Source: Haladaptatus halobius
GTDB taxonomy: Archaea; Halobacteriota; Halobacteria; Halobacteriales; Haladaptataceae
Direction: 5' to 3'
Length of the DNA stretch: 64,000 bases
Assembly (NCBI RefSeq): GCF_020618475.1
Contig: NZ_CP085339.1
Location: forward strand, 434,001-498,000
This document shows, in pieces, positions 31,968 to 40,212 of this stretch. How positions within the stretch are numbered: position 1 is the first letter of the stretch; each line of letters starts with the position of its first letter. The position numbers and the translations under genes are program-made. The notes under the pieces are model-generated. The model made no database searches, had not been told where the DNA came from, and was given only the letters and a program-made list of their open reading frames with translations.

Positions 31968-33074
31968 TTACTCTGTGGGTTCGTTAGCTTCGTCTCGATC
32001 TTGATACGGTGGTACCCAGATATCTTGTTTAATCATGGAGTCGATACGCGCCTGCATGACTTCCTCGGCATACTCTTCATGGCGAGGTGGTTGTGCATCG
32101 AGATAACGGTTCTTTGGGTAGAGTTCCTGATCGTAAATGACTTGGCATAGCTCAGTGCGAAGATCTTTCAACCAATTCGTCAGCGGCGATCGAGTACGGT
32201 GTTCGCGCAACCCTTCGATGTCGATGGGGGCACCGACGTATGAGGATCCGGCACCATAGTCGTGTTCAGCAAGTATGTCACCTCGATGGTTAACCACCAT
32301 CGACCCACCACCGAAGGTGTCAACGGGCGTCTCTTCATCCGGTGTAAGGTAGTAGGTACCCAAATTCGGTGCAACAAGGTAGGCGGTGTTGTCGAGTGCC
32401 CGGGCTCGATTCTGAATACGCCATCCGTCATTAGCAACGAGAGGTTCGGGACAGGAAATCCGACAAATAACCTCTGCCCCATTCATCGCGAGGCCGCGAA
32501 CGTATTCCGGATAGGCACCTTCGATAGCCAATGAAATGCCAAGACGCCCGATATCCGTGTCTGCAACTGGGAAAAATGCGTCAAGATCCTTTCCGTATTC
32601 GTCAATCCATGCATCCCAGACGTCGTGGGGACTGACCGATCGTTCGACGGGGAGGAGTGGCGTCACCTTCCGGTGTTTTAGGATGATGTCACCGTCTGGG
32701 TCGATAATGAATGCGGTATTAAAGAACTTATTTGGAAACTTCGGTTCAGCTTTCTCCTTCGCTGAGGCCACGATGTAGGTCTCGAATTCTGTAGCATATT
32801 CACCGAGTGTATTGGTCTCGTCGCCAGGGATGTCTATCGCTATCTCATCTGCGTACTTCGCGTGATCCATGTCCATGACCTCATCGGTGAATCCCTGAAG
32901 CGCCCCTTCGGGAATGACGGCAAGCTTCACTGGCAATTCGAGACCACTCAGCCACGTCGCTGCTTTGAGATTGTCGTGGATGTGCTCAAGGTTCTTCTGT
33001 ATATCGCTGCGTTCTGTCGCGCCCCAGACGGTCGGAGAGAGACCAACCGCCGTATATTGTTCGATCTTCGCCAT
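31968..33074 (-). CDS. Nitrilase-superfamily protein with the catalytic Cys position occupied by Ala
   Basis: 368 residues in the carbon-nitrogen hydrolase fold. The Glu (Ile-Pro-Glu-Gly-Ala, residue 56) and Lys (Lys-His-Arg-Lys-Val-Thr-Pro, residue 136) of the Glu-Lys-Cys triad are visible. The third region reads Gly-Arg-Leu-Gly-Ile-Ser-Leu-Ala-Ile-Glu-Gly-Ala-Tyr-Pro-Glu: aligned on Tyr-Pro-Glu, the nucleophile Cys is replaced by Ala at about residue 183. The layout otherwise resembles aliphatic amidases. It may be a non-hydrolytic relative, or use a nearby Cys (204 or 208). It is intact and well conserved, so probably functional. Single gene. Confidence 0.75.
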   Translation of the reverse strand: MAKIEQYTAVGLSPTVWGATERSDIQKNLEHIHDNLKAATWLSGLELPVKLAVIPEGALQGFTDEVMDMDHAKYADEIAIDIPGDETNTLGEYATEFETYIVASAKEKAEPKFPNKFFNTAFIIDPDGDIILKHRKVTPLLPVERSVSPHDVWDAWIDEYGKDLDAFFPVADTDIGRLGISLAIEGAYPEYVRGLAMNGAEVICRISCPEPLVANDGWRIQNRARALDNTAYLVAPNLGTYYLTPDEETPVDTFGGGSMVVNHRGDILAEHDYGAGSSYVGAPIDIEGLREHRTRSPLTNWLKDLRTELCQVIYDQELYPKNRYLDAQPPRHEEYAEEVMQARIDSMIKQDIWVPPYQDRDEANEPTE

Positions 33075-33179
33075 CGGTGCTCAATTAGTACCAGTAATGG
33101 ATAGGATATAATTATGTAGGGAGATACCATTGACCAGGGTTGACAAACAGAAACCACATTATTGGCGACCTACTGCGGT

Positions 33180-33364
33180 AATCCGTCTTACGGGCGGATC
33201 AATTTGTTGAAAATCGGCTTATATTGATAAACCAATAATATCTAATAGTATCCACCCACAGTTCGGAATACCCGTCCCAGACACCTACTCAACCAGAACG
33301 GCCAATGTTGAGGAGAATTATCCCCTACACTATACTTAGCCGCCTTCGTCATCAGTTGATGGAC
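33180..33364. other. Short intergenic stretch, nothing recognised
   Basis: No coding frame or strong structure seen between the nitrilase-like gene and the DUF3006 remnant. Confidence 0.4.
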
Positions 33365-33570
33365 GACGCGTCAGGCGGTCAAATTACTGTTGGGAAGCCT
33401 CTGTTTGCTCCTCCGTTTCCGTTGGCTCGTACTCGATCTCAACTACTGTCTCCCCATCAATGGTGATAATTGACAGTCTCTCCAGTGGATTCGAGCAATA
33501 AGACTGCCTCCTCCTTTTCAAACCGATCAAGCACAGCAGTGAAGGTCCGCGGCGATTTCATTGACAGGGT
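33365..33570 (-). pseudogene. DUF3006 remnant
   Basis: The start reads Met-Lys-Ser-Pro-Arg-Thr-Phe-Thr-Ala-Val-Leu-Asp-Arg-Phe-Glu-Lys-Glu, close to the intact DUF3006 protein at 42192 (Met-Thr-Lys-Ser-Pro-Gln-Thr-Phe-Thr). After about 30 codons a deletion shifts the frame, and the rest is degraded. It starts directly at the hairpin leader that elsewhere belongs to SWIM genes. Confidence 0.55.
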
Positions 33571-33655
33571 CTATCCTGAGTTGCGTTAGGAGGACGATGC
33601 CGGGTGCGCCAACACCCGGCGCGTTTCAACACGCCCGAGGACATCGGTCTTCCTA
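33571..33655 (-). repeat. Conserved hairpin leader, copy 2
   Basis: The inverted repeat GCCGGGTG (33599-33606) / CACCCGGC (33613-33620) is flanked by sequence matching the leader at 49853-49935. Here it precedes a DUF3006 remnant. Confidence 0.5.
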
Positions 33656-33663
33656 TCACATAC

Positions 33664-33701
33664 ACATAGTACGTGGTATTAAACCCACCAACGTACTATG
33701 T
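33664..33701. promoter_or_regulatory. Inverted repeat before the winged-helix gene
   Basis: ACATAGTACGT (33664-33674) and ACGTACTATGT (33691-33701) are exact inverse copies with a 16-base spacer, 41 bases before the ATG at 33742. It could be an operator for the winged-helix protein itself. Confidence 0.45.
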
Positions 33702-33741
33702 AGTGTGTGGATTTAAGATCGTGGATAGTGAACTAACGGCT

Positions 33742-33981
33742 ATGATAACAGACGACAGAGAACGCGATGCTCGCGGCCAGTACGCAGAGGAAGCGACAGG
33801 TGAGGATATTCTCGCGGCGATACGCGAGTCGGCATTTCCTGCTGTGACCGCTCGGTGGGTGGTGGATATATTCGGCATTGAGCGGTCATCCGCTCATCGA
33901 CGGCTCGAGGAGTTGCATGAGGAGGGAGAGGTTGAGCGGGGAAAATTGAGTCCGCGGGTTGTTATCTGGTGGATTCCATAG
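33742..33981 (+). CDS. Winged-helix DNA-binding protein, the full-length copy
   Basis: 79 residues from ATG 33742. N-terminal Asp-Ala-Arg-Gly-Gln-Tyr-Ala-Glu-Glu-Ala-Thr-Gly-Glu-Asp-Ile-Leu, then the core helix-turn-helix (Ser-Ala-Phe-Pro-Ala-Val-Thr-Ala-Arg-Trp-Val and Ser-Ser-Ala-His-Arg-Arg-Leu-Glu-Glu-Leu), a wing and the end Ile-Trp-Trp-Ile-Pro. It is the only complete member of the dispersed family here. Presumed regulator. A perfect inverted repeat upstream may be its site. Confidence 0.7.
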   Translation: MITDDRERDARGQYAEEATGEDILAAIRESAFPAVTARWVVDIFGIERSSAHRRLEELHEEGEVERGKLSPRVVIWWIP

Positions 33982-34009
33982 GAATAGGTACAATAGGTGC
34001 CTTAGGAGT

Positions 34010-34440
34010 CTATTGAATTCGTAACTGTACTTCTGAGGGTGTTTCACGACCTTGGAACGCTGGTAGCGCGTGAGTCGCCCACACAGTCCTCATAGATCAC
34101 TCACCAATTCAGCGATTTGAACCGTTCACAGTACTGTGAAGTATCGAGGGCGTTGATCCAGCGGATGAACGTTCGCCCGTGATCCGCTTCACCGAACTCG
34201 CGGTACTGCCACGCGTGGATGAGTCGTGACAAATAGTGGAACTGATTTGTTCCCAGCCGTGGTGCTGGTAAGCCTTCCAGGTCAGCGCGATTGTGATCTC
34301 CTCTGTTGTAGGGACGTACTTCGTGACGCCTGCTTGTCGTTGTGCTTGATGTAAGATCCCGATCCAAACGGCATTGGAAGCGCTTTGATGAACTAAATTT
34401 GATTCCATCTCTTGCGGCATCTGGTTTGCTTACTCGCCAG
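34010..34440 (-). pseudogene. SprT-like zinc metalloprotease, degraded
   Basis: Pieces in different frames cover most of the gene: Gly-Val-Thr-Lys-Tyr-Val-Pro-Thr-Thr-Glu-Glu-Ile-Thr-Ile-Ala-Leu-Thr-Trp, then Leu-Ile-His-Ala-Trp-Gln-Tyr-Arg-Glu-Phe-Gly-Glu-Ala-Asp-His-Gly, then Asp-Thr-Ser-Gln-Tyr-Cys-Glu-Arg-Phe. The first His-Glu of HELIH is damaged. The C-terminal zinc-ribbon region is scrambled around 34010-34090. Confidence 0.6.
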
Positions 34441-34615
34441 TTACTCAATGAAATCTCCAGTCCGAAAAGCGCCGCTCAGTATCCGTCTACTCCATTTGCA
34501 CGTTCAACTACTGTTACGGGTGGTGATTTTGTCAATTATTAATGTTTCTATTAATTTCACCCTGTGGGAAATCTATTTTATGTAGCGCAACCAATTAACG
34601 TGATGGAGAGAGAAA

Positions 34616-35710
34616 ATGCCAGAGAAGATCATATTCTACGAAGACGAACCAAAAACAGTCGAAACGAACTGCGAAATCATTGAAACGTACGATTTCGGGG
34701 AAGGCATTACGTCAGCAGCTTATGTGAAATATGATGAAAAGCACCAATCAAAATTACAAGCGGATAAACAGATCGTCGGCATTGAAGACAACATTAGCGC
34801 AACACTTCGATACGAACCAGATTTCATCAGTGAAGAGCCGACGGACGTAGCGACCATCGAAGACGTACGCAAGCTCCACGATATCCCGGAATCAGCGGCA
34901 CCCGGTGAGCAACAGACTGTCACAATCATGGATTCAGGGATCGATACGAGCCATCCAGTGTTCGAAGACACGGCGGTGACGCAAGTCGATGTGACAGAAA
35001 CTGGGGGAAGTGATGATGCAGTTGGCCATGGGACAGCGGTTGCTGGGCAAGTAACACGCCTTGCACCTGCAGCGGATCTCATTGCACTCCGAATATTTGG
35101 GAGTGAAGGGAAAACGAAGATGAACATCATTCTTCGAGCATATGAGTGGCTCCATAAGAACCATGATCGATACAATGTCGTCAATATGTCGTGGGGCGCT
35201 CAAAAACAGTCGAAGCAACTCGATCAGATTCATTCGAAACTCATAGAAAAAGGAGTAAGAGATGTTGTTGCCGCAGGAAATTCGGGGGCAAAGAGTGGCA
35301 GCCCAGCAACAGCGAAAGGGGCATTTAGTATCGGTGCATGTACGAAGGACGGAAAAATGGCCGAATTCTCCTCGTACAATCCAAATGGTGATAATCCAGA
35401 TGTCTCAGCGATAGGGAAAGACAATCGTCTCGCACAAGCCAGTGGAACAAACATGGGAAAACAGCTGGATGGACGGTGGGTGAAAGCTTCCGGAACGTCG
35501 TTTGCCGCACCAGAGGTCGCCGGAATGGTTGCGAAGTACATAGACACAAAAGACGACTGGTCCCCCAAGGGTGTCCTCGAATCATTCGAATCAGGGGCTC
35601 GAGATATTGAGGATCAACCGAAAGATGGTGCCGGAATTGTTGACTATCAAGCAACAGTCGGCAAAGAAACAGCAGATACATCTGAGCAAGAAGTCGATAA
35701 GGTACTATAA
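34616..35710 (+). CDS. Subtilisin-like serine protease without signal peptide
   Basis: 364 residues. The S8 catalytic triad is complete: Asp106 (Ile-Met-Asp-Ser-Gly), His138 (Gly-His-Gly-Thr-Ala-Val-Ala-Gly) and Ser295 (Gly-Thr-Ser-Phe-Ala-Ala-Pro), with oxyanion Asn222 (Ala-Ala-Gly-Asn-Ser-Gly). The first 80 residues are not hydrophobic and may be a propeptide or a cytoplasmic N-domain. Without Sec or Tat signal it is probably intracellular, unlike the usual secreted halolysins. Promoter signals are seen: an AT-rich box (CTATTTTATG) about 35 bases before ATG and GGAG just before it. Confidence 0.9.
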   Translation: MPEKIIFYEDEPKTVETNCEIIETYDFGEGITSAAYVKYDEKHQSKLQADKQIVGIEDNISATLRYEPDFISEEPTDVATIEDVRKLHDIPESAAPGEQQTVTIMDSGIDTSHPVFEDTAVTQVDVTETGGSDDAVGHGTAVAGQVTRLAPAADLIALRIFGSEGKTKMNIILRAYEWLHKNHDRYNVVNMSWGAQKQSKQLDQIHSKLIEKGVRDVVAAGNSGAKSGSPATAKGAFSIGACTKDGKMAEFSSYNPNGDNPDVSAIGKDNRLAQASGTNMGKQLDGRWVKASGTSFAAPEVAGMVAKYIDTKDDWSPKGVLESFESGARDIEDQPKDGAGIVDYQATVGKETADTSEQEVDKVL

Positions 35711-35744
35711 AATATCTAAATCGACTATTCACAGATAGGATTGA

Positions 35745-35975
35745 AGTCACAGGCTGAAGCGGTGGCTAGTTTGGTAGTTCCGTCGGTTCCGTGCGCACGC
35801 ACTCCCAGCACGGGAAGCCACCGAGGCCGTCACAATCGCACTCTTCCGGTTCAGCATTGTCTTCGTCCGTTTCGTCGTCCTTCGATGGGAACGCCGTCAG
35901 CGTCCTGTCGTCGGCCGCAGTTTCGACGGCAGTCATGTGCTTGCAGATGGCGGTGCAATGGTAGTGGCTCCCGAC
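35745..35975 (-). pseudogene. SWIM 3' remnant
   Basis: Matches the end of SWIM genes, from the Cys-Lys-His region through the acidic tail, the Cys-Asp-Cys-Asp-Gly stretch and the 3' flank GAAGCGGTGG. The stop region is altered (Leu-Pro-Asn changed). The 5' part ends near 35975 in unrelated sequence. Confidence 0.5.
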
Positions 35976-36129
35976 TAATAATCCGATATTGAGCTGCGCC
36001 CAATCTCTCCCTGTATTGGGTCGGGAGCTGTGTCGACTTATGGGTCTATTTGAAGACGTAGCGGCAGTCAGAACATCGGATTAAGAAAGAACCAGTACAT
36101 TTATCGAATTACCTTTGCTACCATTCAGC

Positions 36130-36840
36130 ATGGTAACGACTGGCATAAGAACGATTCACGAAGAGACTGAGGTGCTCGCTTTCGATCTCTGGGATACGCT
36201 ACTTGACCGGGAATCAACACTCGTTCCGGCGCTCAAAGACCTCCTCGATGTTCATGGAAGTGACTACGACGCCGAAATCCTGCTTTGACGCTATTTGGCC
36301 ATGCATTTTCGTGATTCGATGATCGATTCATTGATCCCAGAACCCCACACACCATTCAAAGAGATCAGTCGACGTGCCCTCACATATCGTGTCAAGCGAC
36401 TCGGTCTCGACGTTTCCGATGAGGAGGTTCGCGACCTCATTCGTCAGTGGAAGGAGTTACAACCGTATCCCGATGTCGATGCCGCACTGAGCGACCTCGG
36501 TGAAGAGTATACCTTGGTCGGCCTCTCGAACGGGGATCCAGACATGCTCGCTGCGGTTCGGCCGAACTTTAAGACGGATCTCGACGGCGTCATTTCAGTT
36601 GCGGAAGCAGGTGCATATAAGCCCCACCGTGCGTCCTATGATCTCTGCTGTGAGCGATTCGATGTCGCGCCACACGAGGTCATGTTCGTGACCGCACATA
36701 CGTTCGATCTGGTCGGTGCCAAAGCAGTTGGTATGCGAGGAGCATTTCTCAACCGCCACGCAAACCCTTTTGGTGGGTGGCCATACCAACCGGACGTAGT
36801 CGTCGATGACACTGGACAGCTGACTGAGGAACTGCTCTGA
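36130..36840 (+). pseudogene. Haloacid-dehalogenase-type HAD hydrolase with one in-frame TGA
   Basis: From ATG 36130 the frame is open to 36286 and, after a single TGA (36286-36288), stays open in the same frame to 36840, 236 codons in all. HAD motifs: Phe-Asp-Leu-Trp-Asp-Thr-Leu with the nucleophile Asp near residue 20, Gly-Leu-Ser-Asn-Gly-Asp, Tyr-Lys-Pro-His and Val-Thr-Ala-His-Thr-Phe-Asp-Leu-Val-Gly-Ala. It resembles (S)-2-haloacid dehalogenase type II. The TGA lies between Ile-Leu-Leu and Arg-Tyr-Leu, where Trp or Arg is common. Almost certainly recent inactivation, or a sequencing error. Confidence 0.75.
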
Positions 36841-37451
36841 AAGGCGTTCCGTATTTCTGAAACCACTCGGCTCAGACTATGAGCCCACCGCAGTAGCCGT
36901 CTCGAACGGTCTTCTTGCGGAACCTATTGCTGACCGAACCGGCCGTATATGGAATCGAATGGAACCGATTACGATCTGTTGAGGTGAGAATGGATGTTAC
37001 TATCGAACTGAACTCACGAAGCGGAGAACAAGAGCAGAACACACTATATTCGACGAACGGAGATGGAATCGAACCACCGAGGCCACAACGTGGCCGCCAT
37101 CGACGAATTGTCGATGGTGCTTCTACCAACAAGCAACCCGTTCTCGTGAAACGGTGCGTGGTTGTGCCAGCAAAACCACGCATCGGGCGTTGGGCATCAG
37201 ACGCGGCGTTTATTCGTTGACGATGCTCGAGCGTCGTAGGACATGACGACCTGACTGGTGAAGTACGACGTTCGTAGTTTTTCTAATGAGTGCGTTAGGT
37301 ATTGTTATGTGGTTCTTGACGATGGAGAAAGGGCTAATAGAACACAGCAAGATTCACAGTTGTCTCAACTATTGAAACGGAACACGACCATCGTGTAGGC
37401 AAGTACTACATGCTGGAAACCTTCATTAGTTCTGAAGTCACATCTTAATCC
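36841..37451. other. Stretch without recognised genes
   Basis: An open frame at 36915-37220 (plus) gives 101 residues, but the composition is uneven and I see no known motif. The rest is AT-rich and has stops in all frames. Confidence 0.4.
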
Positions 37452-37604
37452 ATGGGAAAGTTAGTAGCTATAACGACTGATAACAAGGAGATAGAATGTC
37501 ACAATATAAAAGAAGGAGACAACGGATTACAACTTCGTAATGAAGAAAATGATATTGTTGGATATATTCCCTACGACCGTCTTTGCTACGTAGAAACAAC
37601 GTAA
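37452..37604 (+). CDS. Short hypothetical protein
   Basis: 50 residues from ATG 37452. Mixed charged sequence with a hydrophobic end (Asn-Asp-Ile-Val-Gly-Tyr-Ile-Pro-Tyr-Asp-Arg-Leu-Cys-Tyr-Val), possibly a small beta-barrel such as an Sm- or SH3-like fold. No family recognised. Confidence 0.4.
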   Translation: MGKLVAITTDNKEIECHNIKEGDNGLQLRNEENDIVGYIPYDRLCYVETT

Positions 37605-37731
37605 GCGAATCACCGAGGATCACCCCGACAAGTTAGAAGGACTTCGCGTGCTCGTCTGTGAGGAAGTCGACGAACAGCAAGTCGATCTTTTACATGGAGA
37701 CACGACTGAAACCACTGTTGCTGGCGGGTGA
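37603..37731 (+). pseudogene. C-terminal remnant of an acidic protein
   Basis: Open frame without start: Arg-Ile-Thr-Glu-Asp-His-Pro-Asp-Lys-Leu-Glu-Gly-Leu-Arg-Val-Leu-Val-Cys-Glu-Glu-Val-Asp, ending at TGA 37729-37731. Haloarchaeal-type composition. Not recognised. Confidence 0.3.
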
Positions 37732-37739
37732 GTGAATAG

Positions 37740-38018
37740 TCACTCGTCTTGCAGAGCAGCTGCAATCGCTTCTAACTCTGCTTTTCGAAATGGTTGTGAA
37801 GTCTGGTCTGGATTATCGTCGTCCAGTTCGCCGATTTTCCACAGGATACCAGCCCGCATCTGGGGTTTGAAGGGCAAATTGTTCGTGTCGATATCTTAGT
37901 TCAGAGTCGTACAGAGTGCTGCAAGGGCTTCTTTGGTGAAAGCCGTCGATTCTATACGTTCGTATCTCCCGACGGCCTGTCGAATTTCGTTTCGGAGTTC
38001 GTTGACGGTTTGTGTCAT
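37740..38018 (-). pseudogene. Small haloarchaeal protein with an in-frame TAA
   Basis: From ATG 38018 the frame reads Met-Thr-Gln-Thr-Val-Asn-Glu-Leu-Arg-Asn-Glu-Ile-Arg-Gln-Ala-Val-Gly-Arg-Tyr, then TAA at 37896-37898, then continues in frame with Gln-Met-Arg-Ala-Gly-Ile-Leu-Trp-Lys-Ile-Gly and Phe-Arg-Lys-Ala-Glu-Leu-Glu-Ala-Ile-Ala to 37740. The whole, 92 residues, resembles a small family common in haloarchaea of unknown function. Confidence 0.55.
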
Positions 38019-38209
38019 AGAAATTGTAGCGAGGGGAGGCGTCGTGTCTATTACGGTTCTCTCACACGATGCAAGCTGCTGTATGCTTTCGGAACTTGTT
38101 TGAGCAGGACCGCATTTGGCTCAGGTGACGCACCCCGATCGTTCTTCGTTGTGTTCGTCTTTGCGATGCTCTTGGTAGGCGTTCACCAGTCAGCCACTGC
38201 GGCGGATAA

Positions 38210-38806
38210 TTAACCAATCAATCCTCGCATTCCGACCATCATCACAAGAATTACAAGAAATAGACTAGTCATCCCCATTAGCCACCTGAGCGCTGTCTGA
38301 TTTAGTTTCTCAACCCGCACCAGATCTGGATTTGTCGAGTCGAGCTCGAGAAGTAACTCTGTTTGAGACGAGTGCAGAGGCACAAACGCGATAAATAGCA
38401 TTACAGTAGCGATTCCAAGCGCCGCCCACACCCACACAGTCGGTGTTGTAAGATAGCCGAGACGATGAGCGAGTCCGACTCCTGAGCCGAGTGTCCCAAG
38501 TGTGAGGGCTTCACCGACCACCATTATTTTTGGCGAAAGATGGGGCAGAAGTGAAACAACGATCTGAGGCTCAGCTTCAGCGACAGCTGGCGCCAACACA
38601 TAGCGGAAGAAAAAGTCCATCCCAAACCAAAACGCAGCTAACCCGATATGGACATAAAACAATACCATCAGATTCCCAGAGATGTATGCACCAATAGGAA
38701 GTCCGAGAATTAGCGCGACTGTGATCGATGCATATCGAGGCCCGGCTGCAGTTATAACGAATCGATACTGCTCTCGTCGACTCAGTCCTGCCTCGCCTGT
38801 TGCCAT
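38210..38806 (-). CDS. Multi-span membrane protein (CopD/DUF2269-like)
   Basis: 198 residues from ATG 38806. Five hydrophobic segments with charged loops. The second reads Val-Leu-Phe-Tyr-Val-His-Ile-Gly-Leu-Ala-Ala-Phe-Trp-Phe-Gly, a His-containing helix as in CopD/DUF2269-type integral membrane proteins. The assignment is tentative. No metal-binding operon partner is seen. Confidence 0.6.
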   Translation of the reverse strand: MATGEAGLSRREQYRFVITAAGPRYASITVALILGLPIGAYISGNLMVLFYVHIGLAAFWFGMDFFFRYVLAPAVAEAEPQIVVSLLPHLSPKIMVVGEALTLGTLGSGVGLAHRLGYLTTPTVWVWAALGIATVMLFIAFVPLHSSQTELLLELDSTNPDLVRVEKLNQTALRWLMGMTSLFLVILVMMVGMRGLIG

Positions 38807-38952
38807 ATACACCACCTATCACCAGGCAATAACATAATTCCCAAGGTGGCCAAACTTGACCAGGTGAACTATCCCGCTCTGTCCGCATGCACGATGAGTT
38901 AGTAGGGCATAAACAGGAAGAATGATTTACTCCCAAGAGCAAACCATTATAT

Positions 38953-39024
38953 TCCTTGATAGCTCAGGCTGGCAGAGCAACTCCTTTGTAAGGAGTCGGT
39001 CGAGAGTTCAAATCTCTCAAGGCT
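38953..39024 (+). pseudogene. Pseudo-tRNA-Thr (damaged duplicate)
   Basis: D arm, anticodon arm (UGU) and T arm are identical to tRNA-Thr at 9275, but the acceptor stem is broken: 5' TCCTTGA, and two Cs lost after the T stem. The identity to the first copy continues about 50 bases downstream to about 39075 and ends there. Confidence 0.75.
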
Positions 39025-39127
39025 TCTGCTATAGGGTTTTGGACACCTATGTAAGAGCGCGGCTTCACGAGAATTCACTTCCACTTATAGATTCAGGCAG
39101 AAGAAGAGTAGCTTCATGCTTAGTCTA

Positions 39128-39508
39128 TCAGGCCATCTCGATTACGTATGATTTGATAGACGTGATATTTGCGTCCTTCGTGTGTCCCTCGAATTTGAAT
39201 ACTTCACAAAATTCGTAGGAGTCTCCATTGTCAGTGGTTATGACACCGTTCACAGCTGCTATATCACCATGGGTGATGATGTTTTCGACCGTTATCTTGG
39301 CGACCCCATCGAGGAAGAGATCCATCGAGTCCACGACGCTCTGGTTCCCGTCGAGTGTTTGCTCACCGACGATCACTAACTGAACGTCGTCGGTGAGCAT
39401 CGAACGGATCGCCTCCTCGTCGCGCTCCGTAAAGGCGACATAAAAGTCCGAAAGGAACTGCTTTCTGGGTGAGTTGCTACAGTTCTCTTCGATCGAGAGT
39501 TCGGGCAT
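39128..39508 (-). CDS. SnoaL-like / NTF2-fold protein
   Basis: 126 residues. Phe-Leu-Ser-Asp-Phe-Tyr-Val-Ala-Phe-Thr-Glu-Arg-Asp, Leu-Thr-Asp-Asp-Val-Gln-Leu and Tyr-Glu-Phe-Cys-Glu-Val-Phe-Lys-Phe-Glu-Gly follow the alternation of helices and strands of NTF2-like SnoaL proteins. These are small enzymes or binding proteins of varied function. Single gene. Confidence 0.7.
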   Translation of the reverse strand: MPELSIEENCSNSPRKQFLSDFYVAFTERDEEAIRSMLTDDVQLVIVGEQTLDGNQSVVDSMDLFLDGVAKITVENIITHGDIAAVNGVITTDNGDSYEFCEVFKFEGHTKDANITSIKSYVIEMA

Positions 39509-39514
39509 GGTGTA

Positions 39515-39965
39515 TGTGACTGTTCGATTCGGTTGCTCTTATAGCTGAAGTCAAATGAGCCAATTTCGCACACGCGAATAGTGTTGAAATCTATCATAAC
39601 ACCCTAGCCTTCGCGAGTGTCTATGCACGGCGAATCTACTCCGGTGACTTCAGTTCACTCGAACTTCGGAGTGCTGTCTCACTGTCGCCCTGATTTCTAA
39701 ACGGAAGTGGATTCGGTCGGGTCGACACCCTTGGGGAAGCGTAAAACTTGGCTGCCACGATGAGAGTGCTTCAAAAGTCGGGTTGGGCCACCTGAAGTAT
39801 AGGGGTCGTAACTTCAGGCCCGTCAGAACCTTCTTCGAAGGTGACCATGAACGTATACCTGACACCTTCACCCACTCTGTAAATAGCTCAGAATGAGCTC
39901 CCAATACACAGCACGATGGGCTGAGTTGTAGAAAGACATAAACAACATCTGTGCGCACCTATTCG
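39515..39965. other. Stretch with an unrecognised remnant
   Basis: On the minus strand near 39640-39850, Met-Val-Thr-Phe-Glu-Glu-Gly-Ser-Asp-Gly-Pro-Glu-Val and, after a TGA, Phe-Tyr-Ala-Ser-Pro-Arg-Val look like a broken gene. I cannot name a family. Confidence 0.3.
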
Positions 39966-39967
39966 GT

Positions 39968-40126
39968 ATGAATAGCTGTTCGCCGAAGGACGACTCCCCG
40001 CCGCAGCTGCTTGCTGGGGCGATCCCAGGTGTCCTCTTGGCAATCAGTCTAGATTCGCTATTCGCACTTCTCGAACGGCATCTCGGTAGCGACACGCTAC
40101 ATGACCAGTCAGTCGTAACTGGGTAA
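39968..40126 (+). CDS. Short protein with one hydrophobic segment
   Basis: 52 residues from ATG 39968: Cys-Ser-Pro-Lys-Asp-Asp-Ser, then a helix-like Leu-Leu-Ala-Gly-Ala-Ile-Pro-Gly-Val-Leu-Leu-Ala-Ile-Ser-Leu and a polar tail. Could be a small membrane peptide. Not recognised. Confidence 0.35.
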   Translation: MNSCSPKDDSPPQLLAGAIPGVLLAISLDSLFALLERHLGSDTLHDQSVVTG

Positions 40127-40212
40127 CCAAGAGTTGTGTCGGATGGGGCGTGAAAGGAGAACCACGGCTACCATAGCAGGTACGAGATAAAGCGATGAAC
40201 ACCATTCGATTC

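Noticed and set aside
37896..37898. Stop codons read as selenocysteine or pyrrolysine
   Set aside because: The stops include TGA, TAA and TAG, no selenocysteine element is visible, and TGA ends intact genes here.
38010..38213. Plus-strand frame with a hydrophobic end
   Set aside because: No start context or family; it overlaps the region between two opposite genes and looks accidental.
9350..38950. Integrated virus or plasmid between the tRNA-Thr copies
   Set aside because: No integrase, replication or capsid gene is seen; only the repeat itself supports it, so it is kept as a finding and not as an element.
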